Of a stretch of DNA of 64,000 nucleotides, positions 22,078-34,607 are shown in pieces (the first letter of the stretch is position 1; the number at the start of each line of letters is the position of its first letter). The notes under the pieces were generated by a model. That model did not search any database, was not told where the DNA came from, and worked only from the letters and a program-made list of their open reading frames with translations. Both the position numbers and the translations under genes were made by a program. Source of the DNA: Hericium rajendrae (lineage: Eukaryota; Basidiomycota; Agaricomycetes; Russulales; Hericiaceae); NCBI GenBank assembly GCA_033439255.1, contig CM065890.1, positions 620,001 to 684,000 on the forward strand, given 5' to 3'.

Positions 22078-24816
22078 AAAGGTGTTTGCAGACTTAATGG
22101 GGCCAGTGGAGCCGGTGACTCAGGGGGGCAAAGCGTATTCTCTCAAACTCATAGACGACTACAGTTCCATGTCATTTGTGTATCTTCTCCGTCAGAAATC
22201 CGAGGCCGTTGATGCCTTCCGTCTCTGGCGTGCGAGTGCCGAACGCTCCTCTGGTCAACCTCTGGGTGTATTTCGTACGGACAACGGTGGCGAATTCACT
22301 GCAACTGAATTTGAAGCCTACCTTGCTGCCGAGGGGGTCATCCATCAAACTTCCGCCCCGTACTCCTCTGCTCACATGGGTCGTGTCGAACGTCTTCATC
22401 GCACTCTGATGGGCCGTGCGCATGCGATGCGCTCATCCGCCAGCTTGCCGGAGAGCCTCTGGGGGGAGGCCCTTCTCATGGCTTGCTATCTGCACAACCG
22501 CACACCCACGCGCACCCTTCACAATCGCACTCCCTTCGAAGCCTGGTACGGAACCAAGCCTGACCTGTCTTCTCTTCGTGAGTTTGGCTGTCGCGCCTTT
22601 GTCCTTATCCAGAATAAACACAATCCCAAGGCCTTCGACCGCTCTGTTGAGTGTGTCCTTGTTGGCTACTCTTCGACTTCCAAGGCCTATCGCTGCTATC
22701 ACCGTGCGTCCCGGCGCCTCATCATCTCATGCAACGTCTTTTTCCTCGAGTCTCAAGATGACATGCCGCATTCTCTTTATCCTGGCCGTATCATTCCCGC
22801 GCTTCCTCGTTCGCCTCCGTTGCCTTCTTCTGTTTCTAATGTTCCCGTCGATGATTCTGATCTTGTCTCTCTTCCTTCTTCTAAGACCGTCCCTTTTGTT
22901 TCTAAGACCGTCCCTTTTGTTTCTGCATCTTCCCCTTCTACGACCGTCCCTTTTGATCCCAGTTCTTCTCTTTCTACGACCGTCCCTTTTCCTTCTTCTT
23001 CCGATTCTTCTACGACCGTCCCTCTTCTTTCAATACCATCTTCGCCATCTCAACCCTCAATCTCTTCAAATTCAATACCTTAAGATTCCATCCCTCAAGA
23101 TTCAATACCTCAAGATTCACTACCTCAAGATTCAATACCTCAAGATTCAATACCTCAAGCTTCAATATCCCCTGCTTCTCCCGCCGCTCTCACTCCACGC
23201 CGTTCTTCTCGCTCTCGCGTTCCCACCCCTAAGCACGCGATCCTCTCCGGCCAAGCCATTCCCGTCTCCCGGGTCGAACGCGCTGTCACTGAGTCCCGCG
23301 ATGCTGCCCTTCGTCTTCGTGCTGCTCGTTCTGTGCCTCCTCTAACCGTTCCTCCTCCAGCTCTCGTCGCTCCCTCTGACCCTGACTTTGAGATCATCTT
23401 GGCTACTATGGACGCCTCTGCCGACGAACCGCGTACCTGGCACGAAGCTCAATCCTCTCCCTTCGCCGACGAATGGCGCAAAGCCTATCTCGATGAGCTC
23501 GCATCCCTCCGGCAGCATAAGGTATGGGAACTTGTCCCGCGCTCGTCAATCCCTTCCGGTCGGCGCCCAGTCAAATGTCGCCCCGTCTTCAAAATAAAGC
23601 ATGACGCGGAAGGCAATGCCGTGCGTTTCAAAGCTCGTCTGGTGGCTAAGGGCTTCACCCAAGTCCCCAGTGTCGACTACCATGAGACCTACTCACCCAT
23701 CGCCCGCCTCGAGTCTCAACGCCTCGCTCTTCACATCGGCGCTACCCACGACTGGGAAATGGAGCAGCTCGACGTCAAGACTGCCTTCCTTCATGGTGTC
23801 CTCGAGGAAGAGGTCTACATGGAACAGCCTCCCAGTTTCGCCGAGCCCGGTTTCGAAGACTACGTATGTCACCTACTCAAAGGTCTGTATGGCCTCAAGC
23901 AGGGCGGGCATGCTTGGAACCAGCTCCTTGACTCTGTCATGCGGGAGCTTGGCTACAACCGCCTCGAATGCGAGTGGTGCATTTATTACCGCGCTCGTGC
24001 CGCCGGCCGCACCATCATTGTCATTCACGTCGATGACATGAATGTCGCTGCCGACAGCAAGGAGGAGATGGCGCGTGTCAAGGCCGAACTCTGCTCACAC
24101 TTCGACATTGTCAAACTCAGCGCTGTTAACTGGCTCGTCGGTTTGGCTGTTTCTCACGATCGCACTGCCCGTACTGTCACTATCTCACAGACTGCTCTGA
24201 TTGATTCCATCATCACGCAGTTTGGTCTCACTGACGTGCATCCAGTCTCCACTCCGCTCGACCCAAACGTACACCTCGTGTATGCCGACTGCCCAACCGA
24301 CGACGAGTCTCGTGCCGAAATGGCGACGGTACCCTATTGCGAGCTCATTGGCTCCCTCATGTACCTTTCCATCGGCACCCGTCCCGACATCGCACACGCC
24401 GTCCAGCACCTAAGCCAATTCAACTCGAACCCCGGCCGTGCCCACTGGCTTGGAGCCAAACATGTCGCCCGATACCTCAAGGGCACGCGAACACTCGGAC
24501 TTGTCCTCGGCGGTTTACAACCTCTCGCGCTGTCAGGTTTCACAGACGCCAGCTTTGGCGGCCAGGCTGGGCCTCAAGGTGCGCGTCGCTCCATCTCGGG
24601 CTACGTCTTCACTCTAGGCAGTGGTGCCATCACCTGGAGTTCCAAGCGCCAGCCGGTCACAGCGCTCTCCACTTGTGAGTCCAAATATGCCACTGCAGCT
24701 CATGCCGCACGAGAAGCTCTGTGGCTCCGTAACGTCCTCACTCTCCTCGAATTTGCCCCCTCCGGCTCCACTCCCATCGCCGGCGATAACCAAAGCACGC
24801 TTCGCCTCACCCGAGA
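22078..24816 (+). mobile_element. Ty1/Copia fragment, both ends missing
   Basis: It begins inside the integrase core (FADLMGPV, FRTDNGGEF, YSSAHMGRVERLHR) and runs through the linker and RT (HVDDMNVAADSK) into RNase H, stopping part-way in RNase H exactly where the LTR sequence of the next Copia element starts. No LTRs of its own are present. The linker holds two minisatellites. It resembles the Copia element at 24817-43094 at protein level but is a different family member. It has about one internal break plus the two missing ends. Confidence 0.88.
23070..23165 (+). repeat. 15-bp minisatellite in Copia linker
   Basis: About six copies of a 15-base unit close to ATTCAATACCTCAAG. A second, less regular array (ACGACCGTCCCTTTT, about 22886-23030) lies just before it. 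Both fall in the integrase-RT linker, which tolerates length changes. Confidence 0.85.
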
Positions 24817-25173
24817 TGAGACTCAGTTGTGAAGGGGGATAAAACGACTTTATTATGCACCTGAACGATCCCGATGAGACTATCGGGTAAGGTACGTAAG
24901 TAACGTGATACAGGCGCAAGGCAGAGGAAAAACAGCAACTCACCTCAGTCGTGAAGGGGGATAAAACGACTAAGGGAGGTAGATGAGAGCGGTAGAGTAT
25001 ATATACGAACAAGATGGGACTGGCGGGACAATGCATGACGAGGAACATGATATCATAGGCAGACAGAGCAGACAGATGAGAACCGAAAGCAGATAAGAGA
25101 GAACCAAAACGGGACAAGAGAGACTCGCATCTCCCGGCGCAAACAACACATACTTTCACGTGTTATTCCAACA
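24817..25173 (-). repeat. 3' LTR of the Copia element
   Basis: The minus strand begins TGTTGGAATAACACG at 25173, preceded by a purine tract (GAGGAGGAG). It matches 42738-43094. The outermost 13 or so bases present in the right LTR are not recognisable here. Confidence 0.85.
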
Positions 25174-25279
25174 CTCCTCCTCGCAGGGGGATGCGAAGAC
25201 TCCTCCTGAAGGAGAAGCTCCTCCCCAACTCCTCCTCAACTCCTCCTGAACCCAAGGCCGCTACGCGGCAATCTCCTCC

Positions 25280-27393
25280 TCATCGTGCGGCTATAGGTGC
25301 AAGACCAAGGGCGGAGCGAAATTTGACGTGCGGCGCGCGTGAAAGGGATTTCGTGAGGATGTCGGCCGTCATGTCGTGAGTCGGAATGTAGTGGACGGAG
25401 ATGTGGCCGAGGGCGACACGATCGCGGAGAAAGTGATGGTCAAGATCAAAATATTTGGAGCGGCAGTGACTGGATTGCTCGTGAGTAAGACGAATGGCAC
25501 TTTGATTATCGCACGCGATGGGGACGGGGCCGGGAGGGGCAAAGTCCAAGAGCGTGAGTACGTTGCGAAGCCAGAGTGCCTCGCGTGCTGCGTGGGCGGC
25601 TGCGGCATACTCGGATTTGCACGTAGAGAGGGCAGTCACGGGTTGACGTTTGGAGCTCCAGGAGATGGCGCCGCTGCCTAAGGTGAAGACGAAGCCGCTA
25701 ATCGAGCGTCGGGCGCCGGTGGGACCGGGTTGACCGCCGAAGCTGGCATCGGAGAAGCCGGAGAGGGCGAGCAGTTGTGTGCCACCGAGGACAAGACCGA
25801 GGGTGTGTGTGCCTTTGAGGTACCGAGCGACATGTTTCGCGCCTTGCCAGTGGTTGCGGCCAGGATTGGAATTGAACTGGCTGAGGTGTTGGACAGCGTG
25901 GGCGATGTCGGGTCGGGTGCCGATGGTGAGGTACATGAGGGAGCCAATAAGCTCACGGTAAGGGACGGAGACCATGTCGGCACGAGACGTATCGTCGGTA
26001 GGGCAGTCGGCGTGGGTGAGACGAATGTTGGGGTCGAGAGGCATAGAGACGGGGTGTGCATCGTCGAGACTGAATTGAGTGACAACCGAATCGATGAGAG
26101 CCGTCTGGGAGATAGTGACAGTGCGGGCGGCGCGATCGCGAGAGACGGCAAGGCCGACAAGCCAGCTGACTGGGCCGAGCTCGACAATGTCGAAGTGAGA
26201 GCAGAGCTCGCGCTTGACGCGGGCCATCTCGTCCTTGCTGTCAGCGACGACATTCATGTCGTCCACATGAACGACGATGATAGAGCGGCCCGTGGAGTGA
26301 GTGCGATAGTAAATGCACCACTCACAAGCGAGGCGCGTGTAGCCGAGTTCGCGCATGACGGAATCGAACAGGAGATTCCAGGCGCGCCCGCCCTGTTTGA
26401 GGCCATATATGCCCTTGAGAAGACGACAGACGAAGTCTTCCATGCCAGGTTCCTCAAAACCCGGGGGCTGCTCCATGTACACCTCCTCCTCGAGGATGCC
26501 ATGGAGGAAGGCCGTTTTGATGTCAAGCTGTTCCATCTCCCAGTCTTCAGTCGCCCCGATATGCAATGCGAGGCGTTGTGACTCGAGGCGAGTGACGGGA
26601 GAGTAAGTCTCGTGGAAGTCCACACCCGGGACCTGGGTGAAACCTTTCGCAACGAGACGAGCTTTGAAACGTACAGGGTTATTGGCGGCATCGCGTTTGA
26701 GTTTAAACACGGGTCGACATTTGATGACACGACAGCCGGCTGGGATGGACGATTGGGGAACAAGCTCCCAAACCTTGTGTTGACGGAGGGACGCAATCTC
26801 GTCGACATAGGCTTGGCGCCATTTGGCAGCGAATGGGGAGGCTTGAGCTTCCGACCAGGTGCGCGGTTCGTCGGCAGAGGCATCAATAGTGGCCATGATG
26901 GTCTCGAAGTCGGAGCCGGCGGGAGAGGGCAGGGAGACATGCTCGAAGTCGCCGGTCGAGGGAGTAGACGGACCCGTAGACAGAGTAGGTGGCGCAAGGC
27001 GATCGGAGGCCGGCTGGGAGGAGGGACCAGCACTCGGGACTGTAACACGAAGGTTAGAGACCGAGCGATGGTCAGCGAGGCGGCGCATGCCAGCAGCAGG
27101 CGACTCAGCGACGGCGCGATCAACGCGAGAAATAGGCACTGGAAGGCCAGAAATAAAAGCCTGCTTCGGGGTAGGAATGCGCGAACGCGAAGGCCGAAGA
27201 GGTGGAGACAAAGAAGGCGGAAGCGCAATGGTAGGTAAAGGCAACAAAGGAGCAGAAGGAGCAGGTTCCGAGGAAACAGAGGGAACCGGCGGAAAAGAGG
27301 CAAAGGGAACAGGTTCCAAGGAAACAGAAGGAACGGGTTCCGCTGAGACGGGCATCACAGGAACAGGATCCGGAAGAGGATCGAGGTGCGAAA
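25280..27393 (-). CDS. pol: Copia RT-RNase H region
   Basis: Open frame with a long Pro/Ser/Val-rich linker, the Copia RT start (WRQAYVDEIASLRQHKVWEL), the RT catalytic box HVDDMNVVADSK, and RNase H ending THDMTADILTKSLSR, the usual Copia C-terminus. It runs from the edge of the DNA transposon to near the LTR. In family terms it copies the RNA genome. Confidence 0.9.
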
Positions 27394-30300
27394 GGACCCC
27401 CGACAAGCAACCCAAAGGTTCGATCCGGGTGCGTTAACCAAACGGCGCGTAGCGCCGGAGCTCTGTGGAAATGGCGGTAACAAAGGGCCCAAATTTGGCC
27501 CAATCTCTATGTTTTGATGCGTATACCGGCCAGCATCGGCCGAAGGTCCATTCCACCGCGCGGTAACAGGCAGTAACCATGAGCACCCCACGGCGGCGGC
27601 CGCACCAATTTTTTTTTACATGTACTCTACTTATTTGGGTTGTTTAAGTCGGAAACATAGATTTTAGTCAGACACCAGTACTCCGTAAGATTGCATGAAG
27701 GCTATCGTGCCATCTGATCCCAACGTTTTGGGCCATCATTCCCTCGCCGAGTGATACTTCTTCGACTTCTCTTCGACAAGAATGGATCCTATTCAAGTAG
27801 ACGACACAGACGATGAAGACGAATTTGTGAGAGATGACTGGATCGGACAAGGACGCACCATCCCTTCCAAACCCAATATACCTGTCGGTCTGGACAGATA
27901 CCTGAGGATCATATCAGCAATCCCTGTAGAGATACAGGCCCAGCATATCCCCACTGGCAATCTCAATGTTCGAGAATTCCTTACTGTACATGTCCCGAAG
28001 CAAGACGCACACTTGGTTTCAGTCCGAGCGGACCTCATCTTCTCCAAAGACTGCCCGAATCTGTCAGTATCATGTCTTCAGGAGCGGAGCATACCCAGTC
28101 GCACCTTCATCCAGGACACCGTCGCAGCAATTCCCCAGGCAATTCTAGATGAAGCTGCTTCAATTATAGATCCACGCTACAAGGGCGGACGCATACCTAT
28201 GTGGGTGATATCCCTTTGGGATGCAGCACAGGTGGTCCTCGACAAGCAGAAACTCTGGCAAGGGGCATTGGATTGGCTTGCTCATGTAGAGCCAACAGGT
28301 CCGCTCGCACTGCAAGCGGCACTCGAAGACGCGCAGCACGTCTTAGGCTGTCTTGCTTGGGATGCGCCGACAACGGTGTTGGAATCCTTGACGAGGACCT
28401 CTGAGTTCGCGCGGCTCCTGGGTTCAAAGATGATCAGCACAACATTAGTCGGCATGATGACGAGCTGGGTAGTAGAAGAGGTGGAGAGGCAAAACGTACT
28501 TCGGGCATGGTTCAAGATATGCGGGCTCGAGTTTTCATCGAAGCTACTCGAGTACTATCAGAGCCATTCCATGGATTCAGATTCCCCCCGTTTCATACAA
28601 CGGCTCGAGGCAGTATTGCGCAAGAAGGAAATATGCTTACTGTTTCCCATCTATCTCAAGGAAGCCCATCACTTTGTAGTCTTTCAAGTCGATTCTGGAG
28701 AGCGCACATTGTCGTATGGTCAGTCTTATGGTTCATGACTACAATGGACGTCAACTGACTGACTAGCATTTATAGGTGATAGCTTATACCACCAAGGCTT
28801 TCGGCTTCCGCGCAACGTACGACGCGTATTCGACAAGTGGTTAGCAGCTAAGGTTGGCGTGTACCAATGACTTGGGTGTACTCTGCCCTCCGGTGATCAA
28901 CTCGATGGTATCTCTTGTGGAATATGCAGCGCGAACATGATTGCGCATGCTGCCTTGGGTGAGGAGCTATGGGAGGTCGAAAATCAAAAACTCGAACGTC
29001 TACGCTGGTTCGTGCGTATCGCCAAGTGCCAGTTGGAAGACAGAGATGTACGCACCGTGATCATGTATGTGATAGCCTTGACTGACTTGACCATAGGACG
29101 CGCTGCTGGCATCTGGTGAGCCCTCGGACCCTGAGCCAATGCCAGAAGATCCGGCGCCGTCTGCACCGAGCTTGCCAGAGGATCCCGCGCTGCCTGCGCT
29201 GAGCTCGCCAGAGGATCCTGCGCTGCTGGCGCCGAGCTTGCCAGAGGATCCCACGCTGCTGGCGCCGAGCTCGCCAGAGGATCCCATATCGCCTGCGCCG
29301 ACCTTGCTAGAGGATCCCGCACTGCTTGCGCCGAGCTCGCCAGCAGTGGATTCTGTGCCACCTGCTCCAAGCTTGTCAGAGGGTACTGCGCTGCCTGTGC
29401 CGAGCTTGCCACGTGGAATGGAGCAGCTGCTCAACTCACCCCACGTACCTGCATTTGATACCAGTGAGTATCGATACCCCACACCAGACGACCGAACGAG
29501 CATACCTCAAACGTTGCGCACCCGATCGCCAAGTCCAAAGAATGACGATCTCATTCGTCCAGACAGCGCCGCTTGTTTTGATGACTGGTTGTCTCCCGAG
29601 CCACACCACGCTTCTCCTCTTGAGCGGCTCGTATCATTGGACGGACCTCAGATACCCGAAAATCACGATGAGCTGGCCTTCGGCAATGGCAATTGGGAAA
29701 TGGACTTACCTTGTCCATCAGACACCGACATGTCTGAGTCTATGGGTCAGCTCTCGGAAGGTTGCATTGATGAAGAGCTGGATGAGAGAGTCATCAGCAA
29801 AGTACCAACTATACGCCTCAAACCGGCACCTTCTCGTGACAAAGCCAGTCTTTGGCCAATCTTCAGGACAGCTGAGTCTAGCAAAGCACCTGATAAGCAG
29901 GATACCGCTCAAGAAGAGTCGAGAAAACAGTCTTACAGCGCAGCATCGATGTCGTCGCCGAACAGTAGTGATGAAGACAGAAAGCCGCGCCTTTCGAAGG
30001 CTTCACACACGGCCGTACACAAGCGCCCACAATTGGCGCCTGGCATCAAGACGACCGATGAAGGGAAGCCAAGCCACATTGGCAACTCTCGTTCAGCTGT
30101 CCGTACACGCTACGAGAAAGAAGCTATTTCTGCTGGTACTTTTGTGCTTGATATGGGACGCTACGAGGAATTCAAGCAGGCAATCCTCGACAATTACGAC
30201 TCGCATGCCTCGTTTGATGAAGACCGTCCATTATATGTCCGTCACTCAAACTGTGGGCAGTGGATGAAGATGCGGCAAAATTATAACACAGTCGCATTTT

Positions 30301-33300
30301 CTATTCACATCCACGGTACCAAAACGAGAAAGCCCTGTCAATCGGCACCAAGGAAGACTCGTGCAGGTGGAGGTGCGCCGACATTGCAAGAGGTGTGGGC
30401 CACGGCCACTGCATCGAATAAGACTGTTCCTAAGGAAATCGAGAGGCCATGTCCAGGACTGCGTGCAACTGACTGGCCCAAAGTTGATCACTACTTGCAG
30501 CGCTCTTTCACTGCAGGTGGTGGAGGAACAGCCTTGCCACGCCTCGCTGTTGAAATTTACCCACACGCCGAGAACTATAAATCTTTACCAGCTCGCGAGA
30601 AAGAGGTCGTTCGCAATGTTCAAGAGACCCGGTTCAAGTGGATCAATAAGCGGTTGCCAGACCGTGTGGTCTCGTCGATGTGCACGAGCACAATCCTGGT
30701 GGCTGCAGGTATGGACGAAAACAGTGTTGGGCCATGTACCCCCTGTCGTGATCTGCTGAAAGATAAGACTTTTCGAGTCGCACTCAAGGTTGAAGCTCCA
30801 AAAGCAGAAAATACGAAGTTTATGCCAAAGATGTATCGCGCAGGCGATGACAAGGCTATCGATCGATTCGGACGGGTTTCGGGCTTGAAGGATATTATTG
30901 AGGCAAATCGAAAGGTACATCTTTAGTTGAGTTATTTCGGGTCTACTCAATCACGATTGCTGCAGAGTTCTCAAGAGCCATGTGTTGTTTTCGCACAATG
31001 GGTTCTTGCGGGACATTTTAATGCTGAACATGTCTTCGTCAGTCTGGTGAGAGCTATGGTAAACAAAAAGGAACGGGAGCTGCACGGAATAGGGATGGAA
31101 GGTTTCCGATACCCACCCGACGTGGTGGAGCTGTCACATATTATTTCGATTCATAGCATGAGGGCGTATCAATCAATCCGCAACATTCTCCCCGTTCCGA
31201 CTGAGCGCACTCTTGTGTAAGTCATCATGTTGCTACATTTATTTCCATCATTGCAGACTCTCATACGACATCTATTCGAGCAGACGGCACCGCACTAAAG
31301 AGATTCGATTTCCTATCGGCATTCAGGATCGCACCTTCGACCTCACTGTAGAGTACGTGACACTCATAAGCTACTCGGGGCCACTCGGACTCGCATGCGA
31401 TGATACGAAGCTGCTGCAATCATTGCGACCGTACTATGATCCAGTGCAAAAAGGCCATTTTATTCTAGGTGGGACAGGCAAACCCATGAGGGTCCTCAAT
31501 CCCGAAGCTTTGAATAGAGCATTAGATGCATGTGAGATCATCATGGCGGACAAGGTGAATGTTTCGCTACGTTACTAGTACAATGTTATCTGATAGAGAT
31601 GTCTCCTACTAGCTTCGACTCTTTTGTCTCCAGATACCACTTCCAAAAGTCACAACACTGGTTCTCGCGGCCATACCCATAACCGGAAACCTCTCCGCTG
31701 ACGAACTCGAAGGCTATTCAATACAGATCTTATTTGGTCTCCTTGACCGTGGCCTTGCAGTGGTAGGATACGCTGCTGATGGTGCGGCAACCGAGCGAAA
31801 AGTCCAACGTCAGATTTCCGCGAAGGCTACGGAGTTTAAAGATTATCACATATCTCACCCTGGACATGATCGTCGTGATATCAATCTGCACATCCCCTTG
31901 TTTGGCTCTCAGCGACAACCGGTTGCTATGATTCAGGATGCGAACCATGGACGCAAGACTTACTGCAACAATGGATTCTCGATGACGTGCACAATGACCC
32001 TTGGCAATTACCCGGTCTTGTACCCTCACTTCCGAGCTATCGCTTTTGAAGGCGGGCCGATCTACCCAAGAGATGTCGAGAAACTCGACCGACAAGATGA
32101 CAATGCCACCATTCGTCTGTTCTCCGGTCATACACTACAGTGGCTGACCGAAAACCATGACGAATGGCTCGGATCGATTGTTTACTTGTTTGTATTCGGC
32201 GAACTTATCGATGCATACCAAAGCTGCTCAATGTCGATCAGCGACCGTGTCTATCTTGCTCTGCGTGCCTTGTTTTTCATGGAGATGTGGGAAGACTTCC
32301 TCACCAAGATGGAGTATCCAAAATCGCAGCACTTCCTTTCTCATGAAGCAGTCGATATCACGCAGTTCCTTATATTTGGTCTATTGCAACTGGTCATCAT
32401 TTACCGGGACCATTTTGGCAGCAAATACCCCTTACTGCCGTGGCTACTCGGTACTGAGACCTGTGAACATGTCTTTGGTTTGTGTCGGCAGATTGTGAAG
32501 GACTTTACCATGCTTGACTTTCAGTACATGGTTCCTAAATTGCATGTCCGGCTTCGAGAGCACTTTTTCTTCAGCCATAGCTCAGACGGTAAGGCACGTG
32601 CCAGCGGATATAATCACACCTACACCGACTCGCACGGAATCAATTTTCAAGCTCTGTCTACATACCCTTCCGACAACGATATAGAGGACATGGCATCCGC
32701 AGCATATGAAGAGGCCACAGGCCTATGGGAGCTTCTTGGCGTCAAAGCATCACCTGGCAACACGGCAGCATCACGTCGGTTCCCTCCTATTAGTACTTGG
32801 TTCCAGAGCGACCATGGTACTGTAGACTCACCTGCACAAGCCCATCCTGTACCCAAGGCTGACATGGACTACGACTCCTGCGGGGACGAGGATGATACCG
32901 GTGGATGGGAAGAGGAAGAATCACTCCGTTCGCAAACCACTGCCATGATGCGGGCTCTAGAGAAAGAAATACCATCAGATTCAAAGGAAGAGGAACAGTG
33001 GAATGGTCTGGCCTACGCTGCCGCTGCGCTTACCATGCAAGACACAATGACGATGTGAGTTTGGGTTGCAAACTATCACCGCCATCAATCGCAGTTGCTG
33101 ACCTTCCGCAGACTTGAATTACCAGATGACGACGGCGACCGTGATGCGGAGAGAGCAAGTGTGGGAGATGCACTGGCAAACTGCCTGTCCAGCGTGCACG
33201 ATCCGAATGAGCGAGCGAGTCTGAGCGATGCACAAATAATGTCGCTGAGTCTTGACGGTTTGGTGGAACTTCGGCTGCGGCATCAGACTAAGTATGCAGA

Positions 33301-34597
33301 TACGGGAGTTCGTCGAAAAGCAGAACTCACCATAGATACTCGTAAAAGCACCGTAACAGCAGGGCCCGTCGAGGACAGTGTACTCGAAGAGTCGAGCCAG
33401 ATGGTGGCAAGCAACGGAGATTCGCACCCCCAAGGCGTGGAGGTGCTTGCTGTCAATGGGGCACCCAAAGAAGTCCCTTCTGACGCCGTACTTTTCCGTC
33501 ATTACAGCAACATCCTCAAAGACCGAGCAGAGAAAGGCATCGGCATGGGCGCGGTTCGCGTTCTCCGATGGAGAAAGCCGGCACCAGGTGGTTATGGCAG
33601 CGCAAAGTCGACCCCAATACCTGCTGGCACGGCAGCTAACGCAGCGGCCGTGGTGAAGAATATTGCAAGCAAGGTACGAAGAGTCCATTCAGCACATCAT
33701 TTATCGTGATCTGATGTTTGAACTTACACTATTTACTATTCAGGTTCAGACAAAGCGGTCCGGGATCGTTAAGAAGCATAAACTTCCCTCCTTTGTGTCG
33801 CGCGCGAATATCCACGTCGATCGACCTTTGTCTGCTGCAAGCAATGATATCGGCAGCTCTGGTTATGGATTTATCTTTTACAGAGAAAAGATTTGGCTGG
33901 CGGAAGGTGTGTGTATGCCTGTATCTCTAATTTCATATGACTGAAGAGTACGGCTCTGCGTGCAGTTCTCGCGATATCGTCCAAAACAGCTGGCAAGGGC
34001 GTCTTAAATGCATGGGTGTCAGATTCGTCGTCAATCACGGCGGTCTCTTACATGTCGGTACAAGCCTTTCGACCTGCCTTCGGCCACCAGTTCTCAGCCG
34101 TCGGCTCCATCCAAGGCATGCCAAACTTACGTTTTGCACGGATCAAGCCCAATGAATTCCTATTCATGCTCAACTCACCTCCAAGAGCAATGGGGAAAAG
34201 CTTGAGTATTGCTGCTGAAGATAAGGAAGCTCTTTCTGCATTACACAAGAGCACAATGAAGGTAATTGCGACCGCCGTCAAGGACCTCAATAGCCGGGCG
34301 TCGAAGCGTTTGGAGCAGATACAAGACAGTGATACCGAATAGTCCTAGACTTACTGTTATGTCTGTGATAACGAAATTTGGCGAGAATATGCCCATAGAT
34401 AGGCAGGAGAGCAATACAATTTCCTAGCATTTAAATCGAATTTTTTGAGAGGTCTATTACTGGGTGCGGTAACGGATCGCCCAAACGCTATGTCTATTCC
34501 GCGGCACGTATACCGAGCGCTGGGGCCGACCCCGGCGATCTGTCGGTAACGAGCCTCAAAAAGCGGAATGAACCTTTGGGCGGCTTGTCGGGGGTCC
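27394..34597 (+). mobile_element. 7.2 kb DNA transposon with Ulp1 and DDE-type domains
   Basis: About 35-bp imperfect TIRs (GGACCCCCGACAAGC...), with about five mismatches between ends. Flanks GGTGCGAAA (27385-27393) and GGCGCGAAA (34599-34607) are a 9-bp target duplication with one C/T change; 8 bp is equally possible. The interior is one nine-exon gene (27782-34342). It lies inside the Copia element, in the linker between integrase and RT. Flank size and the transposase motifs point to the P or a related superfamily, but I cannot exclude KDZ-type elements. Confidence 0.85.
27782..34342 (+). CDS. Transposon protein: Ulp1-like protease fused to DD(E) transposase, one in-frame stop
   Basis: Nine exons: 27782-28718, 28776-29047, 29097-30914, 30966-31216, 31257-31554, 31634-33054, 33112-33673, 33744-33906, 33966-34342. 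They total 6099 bases, an exact multiple of three. A Ulp1/C48-like cysteine protease lies at about residues 250-400, with catalytic-type His (AHHFVVFQVD) and Gln...Cys (QLDGISCG). An 11-residue PEDPALLAPSL repeat follows (29139-29400), then a possible zinc site (CTPC), then a large transposase-like core with GYAADGAATERK, QDANHGRKTYCNN and LGTETCEHVFGLCR as candidate D, D and E sites, recalling P/THAP9 transposases. A TGA at 28868-28870 (codon 344) interrupts exon 2 just before the Ulp1 Cys motif, so this copy is probably dead unless read through. Confidence 0.75.
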
Positions 34598-34607
34598 TGG
34601 CGCGAAA

